A stretch of 38,593 bases of DNA, taken from positions 1 through 38,593 of the forward strand of contig JBDREA010000056.1 of NCBI GenBank assembly GCA_043820265.1, in the 5' to 3' direction. Within the stretch, counting starts at the first letter, position 1, and the number at the start of each line of letters is the position of its first letter. Both the position numbers and the translations under genes were made by a program. The notes beneath the pieces were generated by a model, which was given only the letters and a program-made list of their open reading frames with translations, ran no database searches and was not told the DNA's origin. The DNA is from JBDREA01 sp043820265. Lineage in GTDB: Archaea > Altiarchaeota > Altiarchaeia > IMC4 > JBDREA01. Of the stretch, positions 14,935-22,947 are shown piece by piece.

Positions 14935-16029
14935 ATGAGAGTAGCTTTGGTAACTCCTTATTACTTCCCTCGGGTAAGGGGTAATTCCATTACTGTGGAT
15001 AGGATTGCGAATGGCCTGAGGGGTGGGGGGGTTGATGTTGGAATCTTCGATCTGTCGACTTTATCACAGGGAAAATTAGTCGATGAGGTTTCTTCTTTTA
15101 AACCAGATATAGTACACAGCTTTCACCTTGTAAAATCTGCACCCGCCATGGCTAAATTAGCAACGAAGCATTCTTTTCAACTGGTGATGACAGCAACTGG
15201 AACTGATGTAATAGATCCTCGCCTCGATGAACACATCCAAAGCTTCACCCAATCAAATGTTTGCTTCACAGTTTTTCACCCAGTTATGGCTGCTCCACTA
15301 ATTGAACGTTTTCTCCAACTAAAAGATAGGATTCATGTCATCCCTCAATCTGTCGTGGGAAATTTTTCCGCGATCTCCCCTCCATGTGTTTTTGAAGGGG
15401 ATTCCTATGATTTTCGAGGAGAGCATGGGTTGAGAAGAGATGACTTCATCTTTTTATTACCTGCTGGATTAAGAGAAGTCAAAAATCCCGATTTTGCAAT
15501 TCCTCTACTTCAAAAAGTCAGGGAAGGTCATCCAAACCTTGCTTTCGTGATCCTAGGCGAAGAATTGGATGATTCAACATCCTCAAGAGTAAAACAAAAA
15601 ATCGCAGATAAGCCTTGGGCTCATCACATTAAACTCGTATCCCCTAGTTGTATGAAAGCAGTATATGAGTCCGGTGATGTCATCTTAAATACATCAAGTT
15701 CAGAAGGGATGTCTAATGCGGTTCAAGAGGCAATGGCCTATGGGAGACCGATTTTGGCCTCTAACATTGAAGGGAATCGAAGTTTACTCGAGCAAGACAG
15801 AACCGGTTTACTATTCAGCAATGATCGAGAATTTCTTGAATCTGCGCGTTGGTTAATAACAGATGGTGGCCTCAGAAAACGCTTAGGGGAGGCAGCAAAA
15901 ACCGAGTTTGAGCAAAATTTTCCACCTGAAAAAGAGACTCAAAGGTATCTAGATTTGTATAATTGGCTTTTACGCACTGATAGATCTTCCCCTCCCATTA
16001 CACGTTTAAATCCAGAAGACATCCAATAG
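14935..16029 (+). CDS. GT4-type glycosyltransferase (GT-B fold)
   Basis: 364 residues. The N-terminus (M-R-V-A-L-V-T-P-Y-Y-F-P-R-V-R-G-N-S) is the acceptor-domain start of group 1 glycosyltransferases. The donor domain has G-L-R-E-V-K-N-P-D-F-A (from about residue 178) and the E-x7-E signature as S-S-E-G-M-S-N-A-V-Q-E-A-M-A-Y-G-R-P-I-L. Probably makes cell-surface glycans or glycolipids from a nucleotide sugar; donor and acceptor are unknown. It stands alone and its more AT-leaning codons differ from herA next door, so it could be a later arrival. Confidence 0.85.
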   Translation: MRVALVTPYYFPRVRGNSITVDRIANGLRGGGVDVGIFDLSTLSQGKLVDEVSSFKPDIVHSFHLVKSAPAMAKLATKHSFQLVMTATGTDVIDPRLDEHIQSFTQSNVCFTVFHPVMAAPLIERFLQLKDRIHVIPQSVVGNFSAISPPCVFEGDSYDFRGEHGLRRDDFIFLLPAGLREVKNPDFAIPLLQKVREGHPNLAFVILGEELDDSTSSRVKQKIADKPWAHHIKLVSPSCMKAVYESGDVILNTSSSEGMSNAVQEAMAYGRPILASNIEGNRSLLEQDRTGLLFSNDREFLESARWLITDGGLRKRLGEAAKTEFEQNFPPEKETQRYLDLYNWLLRTDRSSPPITRLNPEDIQ

Positions 16030-16095
16030 AAAAAATCCGAATATCTGCAAATACGATACGGGATAATGGGATTCAGAATACAAGAATTTAACAAT

Positions 16096-16881
16096 TTATC
16101 CAATCAACTTCAGCACTTTCTTGTGCAGTTCTTTGTTCGCGCTCGCTACAAAGCTCATCCCTTTTTCCACTTCGAGTTTTGGATTGAAATCTCCCCCGTC
16201 GTCTGTGGTTATCACACATCCTGCATTTTTAGCGATGTGTAACCCGGGGGTGTGGATTGCTGAGATCTCGCTTTCGATGTTCAGAAAAACGTGCAAGCCG
16301 CCTTGGGCGAGAAGGCAATATGCTATGGCATTTGCGCCGTATCTTCGGGCGTCCTTTGATTTCTTTAAAACAGGAAGTATCCTGTCATAGACTTGGGGGC
16401 CTGGTACGGGATCAAATTCGCAGATGCACTTGGAGAGGTCGGTGATGTCTGACGAACTAATCTTTTTACCGTTTAGAAAGGCTCCTTCGTCAGTCGCCCA
16501 CCACTCGTCGCCTGATGTCAGGCAGATGATGTATGAGCAGCATAAGTCGTTGAATCTATCACCCTCAGCTGCACCAAGGACCATTCCGTAAAACGGGACA
16601 TCCCTGAAGTAGTTGCCGCTTCCGTCAAGCGGATCGCAGACGAATCGGTAGGGTCCTTCACCTAACTCGACCCTTCCCTTCTCTTCTGTCTCCAATGTTC
16701 CTCCAAGTCCGCTTTCACGTAACCTTTCAATAACGAGGTCTTCTAATGCTACGTCGGCTTTCAGACTGTTTTGGCCTATTGGATTTTCCCCAACGACCTC
16801 CTTGCCGTCTTTTAGATTTTTTATCAGGGGGACAGCTTCTTTTCCAATATCACGAAATACTTTGAGGATCTCGGATGTCAT
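16096..16881 (-). CDS. Inositol monophosphatase-family phosphatase with altered C-terminal motif
   Basis: 261 residues, typical length. Metal-site motifs are L-E-T-E66-E67 and the D83-P-L-D86-G-S-G-N signature, so two of the metal-binding clusters are present. The usual third motif W-D-x-A-A-G appears to be I-H-T-P-G (209-213), losing the conserved Asp if the alignment is right. Relatives dephosphorylate myo-inositol-1-phosphate, fructose-1,6-bisphosphate or PAP. It begins two bases after the stop codon of the class V aminotransferase, so the two are an operon. The natural substrate could be a product of that pathway, for example phosphoserine; this is only inference. Confidence 0.8.
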   Translation of the reverse strand: MTSEILKVFRDIGKEAVPLIKNLKDGKEVVGENPIGQNSLKADVALEDLVIERLRESGLGGTLETEEKGRVELGEGPYRFVCDPLDGSGNYFRDVPFYGMVLGAAEGDRFNDLCCSYIICLTSGDEWWATDEGAFLNGKKISSSDITDLSKCICEFDPVPGPQVYDRILPVLKKSKDARRYGANAIAYCLLAQGGLHVFLNIESEISAIHTPGLHIAKNAGCVITTDDGGDFNPKLEVEKGMSFVASANKELHKKVLKLIG

Positions 16882-16883
16882 CT

Positions 16884-17951
16884 TTAGAGGCTGAGGATTT
16901 CCTCGATGGTTTCGAGATATAATTTCAATTCATCCATCTGTCTGTCACCCATGTGGGCTACACGAAAGACTTCCCCTTTAAGCTTTCCGTATCCGTTGGA
17001 GAACACATATCCTCTATCGAATAGTTGAGCTGAAAGATCGGCAAGGTCTGCGCCGACCGTATTCTTCATGCAAGAGACAGTATTTGAGTGAAATCCGTTA
17101 GTCGTGAACAACTCGAAATGTTTTTCACCCCAAGCCCTAGTGAAATCAGCAAGTTCTTGGTGCCTTTTGAATCTATTTTCTAACCCTTCCTCGTTGAGGA
17201 TCTTATCCAATTGAAAATTTAGTGCATACAAATGCGAAATGGAAGGCGTCGAATAAGTCATGTTTTTTACTGCATAGTTTTCCATGACTTGATAGTCGAA
17301 GTAGGACCCCTTGTTTTTCAATTCCTTTGATTTTTCAAAAGCTTCCTCAGACACAGTTGTAATAGCAAGACCCGGGGGGACAGCTAACGCCTTTTGAGTC
17401 CCCGTCACTAAAACATCAATCCCCAGTTCGTCGACATTTATCTTCACCCCACCAGCGCTTGATACTGCATCCACACAAAACAGCGCTCCTGCGTCATGCA
17501 CGACTTCAGCGAAACCGGAAAGAGGAGTCATCGCAGCAGTTGAAGTCTCGTTGTGTGTTAAAAAGACGACGTCAAATCCACCAGCGGAAAGTTTATCTTC
17601 GACCAGTTTAGGAGTTGCTCCCCCACCCCATTCAACTTCGAGAATCTCTGTTTCCTTCTCACAGGACTCGGCTATCTCGAGCCACCTCTTGCTGAAGGCG
17701 CCGTTTACGACATGGAGGCTCTTTTTAGAAACAAGGTTTCTCACCGCCGCCTCCATTAAACCTGTGGACGAGCAGCCACCAAGATAAACTCTGTTTTTGG
17801 TTTTTAGAAGTTTCTTCACTCCTTCAACGACCGATCCCTGAAGCTCAGTGTATCTCTTCTCGCGATGTCCTATCATCGGGGCAGCCATCGCCTCCAACAC
17901 GTCCTCTGATACGTCTACTGGCCCTGGAATGAAGAGTTTTTTGGGTTCCAT
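16884..17951 (-). CDS. Class V PLP-dependent aminotransferase (serine/alanine-glyoxylate type)
   Basis: 355 residues from the ATG at 17951, with a GGTGATG ribosome-binding site. Fold-type I landmarks are P-G-P-V-D-V at the start, H-N-E-T-S-T-A, the cofactor Asp D161-A-V-S-S and the Schiff-base Lys in G-T-Q-K187-A-L (numbered from this start). The closest known groups are alanine-glyoxylate and serine-pyruvate aminotransferases. In methanococci an enzyme of this class makes phosphoserine or aspartate. Specificity cannot be read from the sequence. It is the first gene of the operon with the IMPase-like phosphatase and diverges from the PEP/enolase-like operon. Confidence 0.85.
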   Translation of the reverse strand: MEPKKLFIPGPVDVSEDVLEAMAAPMIGHREKRYTELQGSVVEGVKKLLKTKNRVYLGGCSSTGLMEAAVRNLVSKKSLHVVNGAFSKRWLEIAESCEKETEILEVEWGGGATPKLVEDKLSAGGFDVVFLTHNETSTAAMTPLSGFAEVVHDAGALFCVDAVSSAGGVKINVDELGIDVLVTGTQKALAVPPGLAITTVSEEAFEKSKELKNKGSYFDYQVMENYAVKNMTYSTPSISHLYALNFQLDKILNEEGLENRFKRHQELADFTRAWGEKHFELFTTNGFHSNTVSCMKNTVGADLADLSAQLFDRGYVFSNGYGKLKGEVFRVAHMGDRQMDELKLYLETIEEILSL

Positions 17952-18033
17952 CACATCACCTTTTCAACTGAGATAATGTTATCGAAGAAGCGATATTTAA
18001 GCAATTATCCTATGCAGGATGCATTACCTTGCC

Positions 18034-18055
18034 TTGGTTTTATTTTTAAAACCAA
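18034..18055. promoter_or_regulatory. Perfect inverted repeat between divergent metabolic operons
   Basis: Nine-base arms TTGGTTTTA and TAAAACCAA surround a TTTT loop. It lies about 30 bp upstream of the plus-strand GTG at 18085 and about 80 bp upstream of the minus-strand aminotransferase ATG. Its AT-rich centre could be a TATA element within an operator controlling one or both operons. Confidence 0.45.
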
Positions 18056-18084
18056 TCTGTCCAATATACTAGACACAAAAACAG

Positions 18085-18366
18085 GTGGTTAAAATCAAAA
18101 AGATATGGTTTGTGACCTTGCACGGACACGTAATCGACACGGGATTCGGAAATACTTTAAGAGACATAGATACTGTAGGTGCGAAATTTCTCGACATCCA
18201 AATAAAGCTGCCAACCGAAAACTTCGATGAGAATCCCTCAACCGTCGAGATGCGGCTACTGATAGAGACTGAAAAGACAGGTCAAAGACTCAGAGAAAAG
18301 CTGACCGAAATCAGAGAGCTCAAAAAAGTCGAGATTTTCATCAAGGAAGAGTCCGAAGAGATTTGA
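18085..18366 (+). CDS. Small protein, first gene of the EI-like/enolase-like operon
   Basis: 93 residues, GTG start at 18085; no ATG is available in frame. It opens W-F-V-T-L-H-G-H-V-I-D-T-G-F-G-N and continues with a strand-helix pattern ending in R-L-R-E-K-L-T-E-I-R-E-L-K-K-V-E-I-F. The layout (strand, helix, strands, helix, strand) looks like a ferredoxin or ACT-type small domain, but I cannot assign a family. It precedes the PEP-utilising enzyme by 40 bp. A ligand-sensing or partner subunit role is possible from context. Confidence 0.6.
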   Translation: MVKIKKIWFVTLHGHVIDTGFGNTLRDIDTVGAKFLDIQIKLPTENFDENPSTVEMRLLIETEKTGQRLREKLTEIRELKKVEIFIKEESEEI

Positions 18367-18406
18367 TCTCTCGGGCAGACTCCACTAATTTCTGGGAGAA
18401 CCCAAA

Positions 18407-19663
18407 GTGACACAAAAAGAAATCGTATTGTCCGGGAAAGGCGTTTTCGGCGGAGTAAAGGCCGGAAAGCTTTTGACATTATTCGAAAAAAATGGCGCAT
18501 GCCTTGCCGACCTTAAAGTTGAGAAGGGGGCGGTCGTATTCACGGACGTTACAGGTCCCGACGTAGTCTATAAGATCATAAGTCAAGACATCTCAGGCAT
18601 AATATTTTTTAAGGGAAACCAGAGCAGCCATGCCATATTGTTGTGCAAGGAGCTAGGCATCTCTACAGTCATAGCAGAAAAACATCCTACCGCGGAAGAT
18701 GGGGAACTCGTCACAATAGATGGCGTGGGCGGAAAATTGTTTAGAGGAGATCATGCCCCTAAAACAGAAGAAAAGCTTCCAACAGTTGAAGAGCAGCCTC
18801 ACACAGAAACAGCTATCTATGGTGTAGCGGGGCTTCTAAAGAGCATGCTAAAGATAGAACCTGTGTGCGATGGAATAGTCCCTCTGAGGGCGAAATTCCT
18901 TTTCATCTCGCTTGGAGCACATCCGCTGAAAATAATAGGTACACATGGCAGGGAGGCATTGGTCAAACACATCTCCCACACCTTAATTGAGGGCGCAAAG
19001 GCCTACGGGAACAAACCCATCTGTTATCGAACCCTAGACATGCCAACAAACGAGATGAGGTGTCTGGACGGCGGAGAAAATGAGCCGGTCGAGCTTAACC
19101 CAATGATTGGTTGGCGGGGAATTAGAAGGGGCATAGACCAACCTGAGCTGCTTGAAGCAGAATACATGGGCGTAAAGGAAGCCGTTGATAAAGGAGCTAA
19201 AAATATCTGGGTGATGTATCCCATGATAAACGACGCAAAAGAATACAAGAAAGCGTTGGATATGATGCGTGCGGTAGGATTGAAACCCCATGAAGACGTG
19301 AAAGTGGGGATCATGGTGGAAGTGCCCGCTGCTGCTGTAACAGTCAAAGATTTCGCCAAACTTGGATGCGACTTCATCCAAATCGGGCCCCACGATCTGA
19401 CGCAATTCACTATGGCGCTCGATAGAAGCAATCCCCTAGTTGCAGCAAGCTTCAACGAGGAAAGCAACGCTGTAAAAAGGCTTATCGAAATAGCTGTGAA
19501 AGATGCAATCAAATGCGATGTATTGCCTTCAATATGCGCTGAAAACTTCAGCTTTGAGATGCTCGAGTTCTGCCACAAGATAGGTATTAAAGCAATGAAC
19601 TCCTCTGTACCCCTGGTTCCAACCCTTCGGGCGAATATCGCAAAGATCGAGGCAAAAAAATGA
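18407..19663 (+). CDS. PEP-utilising enzyme (PpsA/PTS-EI-like) lacking the ATP-grasp domain
   Basis: 418 residues, GTG start at 18407 with a GGGAG ribosome-binding site. It contains a swivelling phosphohistidine domain with the target H75 in S-S-H-A-I-L, followed from about residue 140 by the PEP-binding TIM barrel. Its active-site residues are preserved: R208-T-L-D, N231-P-M-I-G-W-R237-G, M-V-E304-V-P, G-P-H-D330-L-T-Q-F and C377. Complete PEP synthase carries an N-terminal ATP-grasp domain of more than 300 residues, which is absent, and the EI HPr-binding helices are absent too. So it can probably phosphorylate its own His from PEP, or the reverse, but the second substrate must come from elsewhere. 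It overlaps the enolase-like gene by 4 bp (ATGA). Confidence 0.82.
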   Translation: MTQKEIVLSGKGVFGGVKAGKLLTLFEKNGACLADLKVEKGAVVFTDVTGPDVVYKIISQDISGIIFFKGNQSSHAILLCKELGISTVIAEKHPTAEDGELVTIDGVGGKLFRGDHAPKTEEKLPTVEEQPHTETAIYGVAGLLKSMLKIEPVCDGIVPLRAKFLFISLGAHPLKIIGTHGREALVKHISHTLIEGAKAYGNKPICYRTLDMPTNEMRCLDGGENEPVELNPMIGWRGIRRGIDQPELLEAEYMGVKEAVDKGAKNIWVMYPMINDAKEYKKALDMMRAVGLKPHEDVKVGIMVEVPAAAVTVKDFAKLGCDFIQIGPHDLTQFTMALDRSNPLVAASFNEESNAVKRLIEIAVKDAIKCDVLPSICAENFSFEMLEFCHKIGIKAMNSSVPLVPTLRANIAKIEAKK

Positions 19664-20919
19664 AGATAGTCAAAGTAAAGTGCAGAACCATCGTTGATAG
19701 CAGGGCCGAGTGGGCGGTCGAAGCAGATGTCTACGCAGAAGATGGTTCAATGGGCAGGTGTGCCATACCCTATGGAAAAAGCAGGGGGAAGTACGAGGCA
19801 AAGATCGTCGCTCCAAAAAAGGCTGTCGAAAATATCCATGCCGAGGTTGGAAAGGAAGTTATTGGATTAGATGTCACAGATCAAGAAGCTCTCGATGAAA
19901 AGATGAGAGAATTGGATGGGACACCTGATAAGAGTAGACTGGGGGCTAATGCAATCCTTCCTGTTTCATTGGCCGCAGCAAAGTGTGCCGCAAATGTCGA
20001 AGGAGTTGAACTATTTGAGTATTTTGGCGGGCTTTTAGAAAACAAGGATTTCAAACCGCCGGTTCCTTTAGTCGACATACTGATGGGGGGTCTGCACCGT
20101 GTCATAGGTCAGGAACGCGCGGAAAAGGTGGCAGATAACTTCCAAAACACCCAGCTCGTCTTCATTAAGGCTAAGACTTTTCGCGAGGCAACGGAGATGG
20201 GCCGAAACGTATATCACGCATTGAGAGACATCATCATAAAAGAACAAGGCCCCGACAGAGCGACGGTCGGAGAAGACGGGGGATTCGCCGCCTTCACAGA
20301 CAACCGCGGACTGATGGAGTTGGCTGAGAGGTCCATTGAGAATGCAGGGTATAATTCAAAGGACGTAGGGCTATTTCCCGATGCCGCGGCCAGCCACTGG
20401 CTAACAAAGGATGGGAAGTATACAGTCGATGGAAAAGTCCTCTCAACAGAGGAGCTTTTAGACTTCTACTTGGAGCTCATAAAAGACTTCAACTTGTACG
20501 GCTTCGAGGACCCATTCGGAGAAGACGACTTAAAGGGATACCAAGAGTTCATGAAGAAAGTTGGAGACAAGATAATCGTGCAGGGAGACGACTGGACTGT
20601 CACAAATCCGGTTCGGCTTAAGAGTCACATCGAAAACAAGGCTTGCAATAGCCTACTCATTAAGCTGAATCAGATAGGCACGCTCAGCGAAGGTCTTGAA
20701 TGCATCAGGATGAGTCTGAAAAACGATATTGTTCCAACACCAAGCCACCGCTCAGGAGAAACAGAAGACACCTTCGTAAGCGACCTCGCAGCATCAATAC
20801 AATGGAAACACTCAAAGTTCCCGGTCATGCAGAAGATAGGCGCACCCTGTAAGGGCGAACGTACCTGCAAGTACAACAGGAACCTCAGAATAGAAGAGAT
20901 GCTAGCCGAGAAGGATTAG
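19660..20919 (+). CDS. Enolase-superfamily paralogue with altered catalytic acids
   Basis: 419 residues, the full enolase length. Retained: S41 in the loop G-K-S-R-G (yeast S39), H146 (yeast H159), metal ligands D241, E283 and D310, base K335 in L-I-K-L-N-Q-I-G-T, S-H363-R364-S-G-E-T-E-D and K392. Changed: the Q-E-F-M motif reads Q-N163-T-Q, so yeast E168 is Asn, and G-D-E-G-G reads G-E-D206-G-G, so yeast E211 is Asp. Loop 1 S-G-A-S-T-G reads Y-G-K-S-R-G. These positions come from an alignment made by eye. The usual E168/E211 pair activates the leaving hydroxyl, so ordinary 2-phosphoglycerate dehydration is in doubt. Translationally coupled to the EI-like gene. It could still be the cell's enolase. 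Confidence 0.8.
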   Translation: MKIVKVKCRTIVDSRAEWAVEADVYAEDGSMGRCAIPYGKSRGKYEAKIVAPKKAVENIHAEVGKEVIGLDVTDQEALDEKMRELDGTPDKSRLGANAILPVSLAAAKCAANVEGVELFEYFGGLLENKDFKPPVPLVDILMGGLHRVIGQERAEKVADNFQNTQLVFIKAKTFREATEMGRNVYHALRDIIIKEQGPDRATVGEDGGFAAFTDNRGLMELAERSIENAGYNSKDVGLFPDAAASHWLTKDGKYTVDGKVLSTEELLDFYLELIKDFNLYGFEDPFGEDDLKGYQEFMKKVGDKIIVQGDDWTVTNPVRLKSHIENKACNSLLIKLNQIGTLSEGLECIRMSLKNDIVPTPSHRSGETEDTFVSDLAASIQWKHSKFPVMQKIGAPCKGERTCKYNRNLRIEEMLAEKD

Positions 20920-20928
20920 TTTCATGTC

Positions 20929-21489
20929 TTATCCGAGGGTCTGGTCTTCATGTTCCGCTTTTGGAGGTATTGGCCGCGGGGGTTTTTCTTGGCCGAATTC
21001 TCCGATTATCTTTGTAAGTAGTTCGTCTGGCGAGTTTTTTACGATGCTGTCTGCCGAAAATACGTACAGGCGTCGAAGTTCGCTGATGTGGCCGCGTTCC
21101 GTCTGAAGTATGTGGAAGTAGTTGTCGAGGTCATCGAGATTTCGAAATCCATAGACAAGAATGTGGGTCGTGTCGCCTTCTGTCAGGCGGTAGAAGTTTA
21201 TTATGTGGGGTCCTCGGACCCTTGAACGAATCACGTCCTCCGTCATGGTCTTCCAGGTCTCAGGCCTGATGTGAAACATCGCAACAGCGAAAACGTTGAC
21301 TCCGAGCTTCTTGTAATCGAGCCTGACCTGGTAGCCCTGAATGAATCCCTCTTCCTCAAGTTTGTGGCGGATTTTTCCGACTGCCTGGGGTGTGATGCGA
21401 AGCTTCTTTGCAATATCCACGTCTGTCATGCGGGCGTCGGAGAGGAGCAGTTTCAGGAATTTCCTTTCATTGATTGTAAGATGATTCAT
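20929..21489 (-). CDS. Lrp/AsnC-family transcription regulator
   Basis: 186 residues. The N-terminal winged helix has the family pattern (D-V-D-I-A-K-K-L-R-I-T-P-Q-A-V-G-K-I-R-H-K-L-E-E-E-G-F-I), followed by a RAM/ACT-like ligand domain (V-F-A-V-A-M-F-H-I ... T-H-I-L-V-Y-G-F) that is longer than in standard Lrp. The C-terminal ~30 residues are Pro/Glu-rich. It is divergent from glutamate dehydrogenase, which suggests amino-acid-responsive control of that gene and of itself. Confidence 0.88.
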   Translation of the reverse strand: MNHLTINERKFLKLLLSDARMTDVDIAKKLRITPQAVGKIRHKLEEEGFIQGYQVRLDYKKLGVNVFAVAMFHIRPETWKTMTEDVIRSRVRGPHIINFYRLTEGDTTHILVYGFRNLDDLDNYFHILQTERGHISELRRLYVFSADSIVKNSPDELLTKIIGEFGQEKPPRPIPPKAEHEDQTLG

Positions 21490-21496
21490 TTTACAA

Positions 21497-21548
21497 AATA
21501 AACTTATTATGAAAATTCTATTTGTTATTCCAACCCATTATTTATAAA
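21497..21548. promoter_or_regulatory. lrp-gdhA intergenic control region
   Basis: TTTATAAA (21541-21548) is a strong TATA box for the gdhA transcript, predicted to start near 21572. AATAA-ac-TTATT (21497-21508) is an inverted repeat beside the lrp start codon and is a candidate autoregulatory site. A T/A-rich leader of about 33 bases runs to the gdhA ATG at 21605. Confidence 0.45.
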
Positions 21549-21604
21549 TGAATTTTTCTAGGTTTATTAGAGAAACAAAATTTATTATTAATGAAATGGT
21601 TACA

Positions 21605-22885
21605 ATGGAAAATCCCTTCGAAAACGCCAAACAAGTGATTCTTACAGCAGCCGAAAAAATGGAATTGGAGCCATGGATAACCGAGATTCTCTTGGTACCT
21701 AGAAGAGAAATAAAAGTCTCGTTTCCGGTCGAAATGGACGATGGTTCAATAAAGGTCTTTGAAGGATACCGCGTTCAACATAATAACGCCCTTGGACCAC
21801 ACAAAGGAGGACTAAGGTATCATTGGAACATCAACATCGACGAAATCCGGGCCCTTTCCACCTGGATGAGCATCAAATGCGCGACTCTCAATCTGCCAAT
21901 GGGAGGCAGTAAAGGGGGGATAATCTGTCACCCGCGAGCCAACGGAGACAACCAAGCTCTGTCAGAAAAAGAACTTGAAAAGATAACACGAGCTTTCATA
22001 AGGGCAATAGCATCGGACATAGGACCAGACAAAGACATTCCCGCACCAGATGTGTACACTAACTCGCAGATAATGGGTTGGGTAGTGGATGAATACGCCA
22101 AAGCCTCAGGAAAACCGAAAACGGAAGTGTTGGGCGTAGTAACTGGAAAATCTCTCGATGAGGGTGGGTCCCTAGGAAGAAAAGAAGCAACCGGAAGAGG
22201 GGGTCAGCTCGTACTAAGACAATCCATCGAAAAGGGACATGCTCCAATAAAAAGCCTCGAGGGTACAACCGTCGCAATACAAGGATACGGCAACGCTGGG
22301 TCAATATTTGCTATGTTAGCCCACGAGCAAGACAGATGTAAAGTGATCGCAGTTTCGGATTCCAAGGGGGCAATCTATACTCCTTCCGGACTTGAACCAA
22401 GGAAAGTATTGGAATATAAAAACCAAAACAAAACCGTAGTCGGATACCCAGGGGCTACCCAAATCACCAACAGCGAACTCTTGGAGTTAGAATGCGACAT
22501 ACTAGTTCCGGCCGCGCTTGAAAACGTCATCACCTATGAAAACGCGGGAAAGATAAAAGCAAAGGTGATAGTTGAGCTTGCAAACGGGCCGACTACTCCG
22601 ATTGCCGATGCAACACTTCACGAAAAAGGAGTTCTCGTTCTACCAGACATCCTCGCGAATGCTGGTGGAGTAACCGTGTCCTGCTATGAATGGCAGCAGA
22701 ATCTGGCAAACGAAAAGTGGAGCGCACAAGACATCGATTCTAAGCTTGAAAAAGCAATGATGACAAACACCGAGCTTGTAATGCAAACAGCGAAAAAGCA
22801 CTCCACTACACCAAGGATCGGCGCCTATATACTTGCGATCGGAAGAATATCTGAAAAAATCAGAAAACAAAAGATTGATTCTTAG
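21605..22885 (+). CDS. gdhA: Glutamate dehydrogenase (Glu/Leu/Phe/Val family)
   Basis: 426 residues from the ATG at 21605. Starts at 21548 or 21596 are also in frame, but 21548 lies inside the TATA box and archaeal homologues begin near E-N-P-F-E. Key motifs: G-P-H-K-G-G-L-R-Y-H and P-M-G-G-S-K-G-G-I with the catalytic lysines, D-I-P-A-P-D-V-Y-T-N with the catalytic Asp, and the Rossmann loop I-Q-G-Y-G-N-A-G. It interconverts glutamate and 2-oxoglutarate plus ammonia. No clear ribosome-binding site is seen. The divergent Lrp-type regulator is the likely controller. Confidence 0.95.
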   Translation: MENPFENAKQVILTAAEKMELEPWITEILLVPRREIKVSFPVEMDDGSIKVFEGYRVQHNNALGPHKGGLRYHWNINIDEIRALSTWMSIKCATLNLPMGGSKGGIICHPRANGDNQALSEKELEKITRAFIRAIASDIGPDKDIPAPDVYTNSQIMGWVVDEYAKASGKPKTEVLGVVTGKSLDEGGSLGRKEATGRGGQLVLRQSIEKGHAPIKSLEGTTVAIQGYGNAGSIFAMLAHEQDRCKVIAVSDSKGAIYTPSGLEPRKVLEYKNQNKTVVGYPGATQITNSELLELECDILVPAALENVITYENAGKIKAKVIVELANGPTTPIADATLHEKGVLVLPDILANAGGVTVSCYEWQQNLANEKWSAQDIDSKLEKAMMTNTELVMQTAKKHSTTPRIGAYILAIGRISEKIRKQKIDS

Positions 22886-22947
22886 CTAGAAACCTTGTCC
22901 ATCCTCCTTTTATCTCCTTTTATTTTCTCCTCCAATAATTATCTGTT

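Noticed and set aside
19024..19578. 184-codon antisense frame inside the PEP-utilising enzyme
   Set aside because: The plus frame carries all catalytic residues; the antisense product is low-complexity Ser/Thr/Phe-rich shadow.
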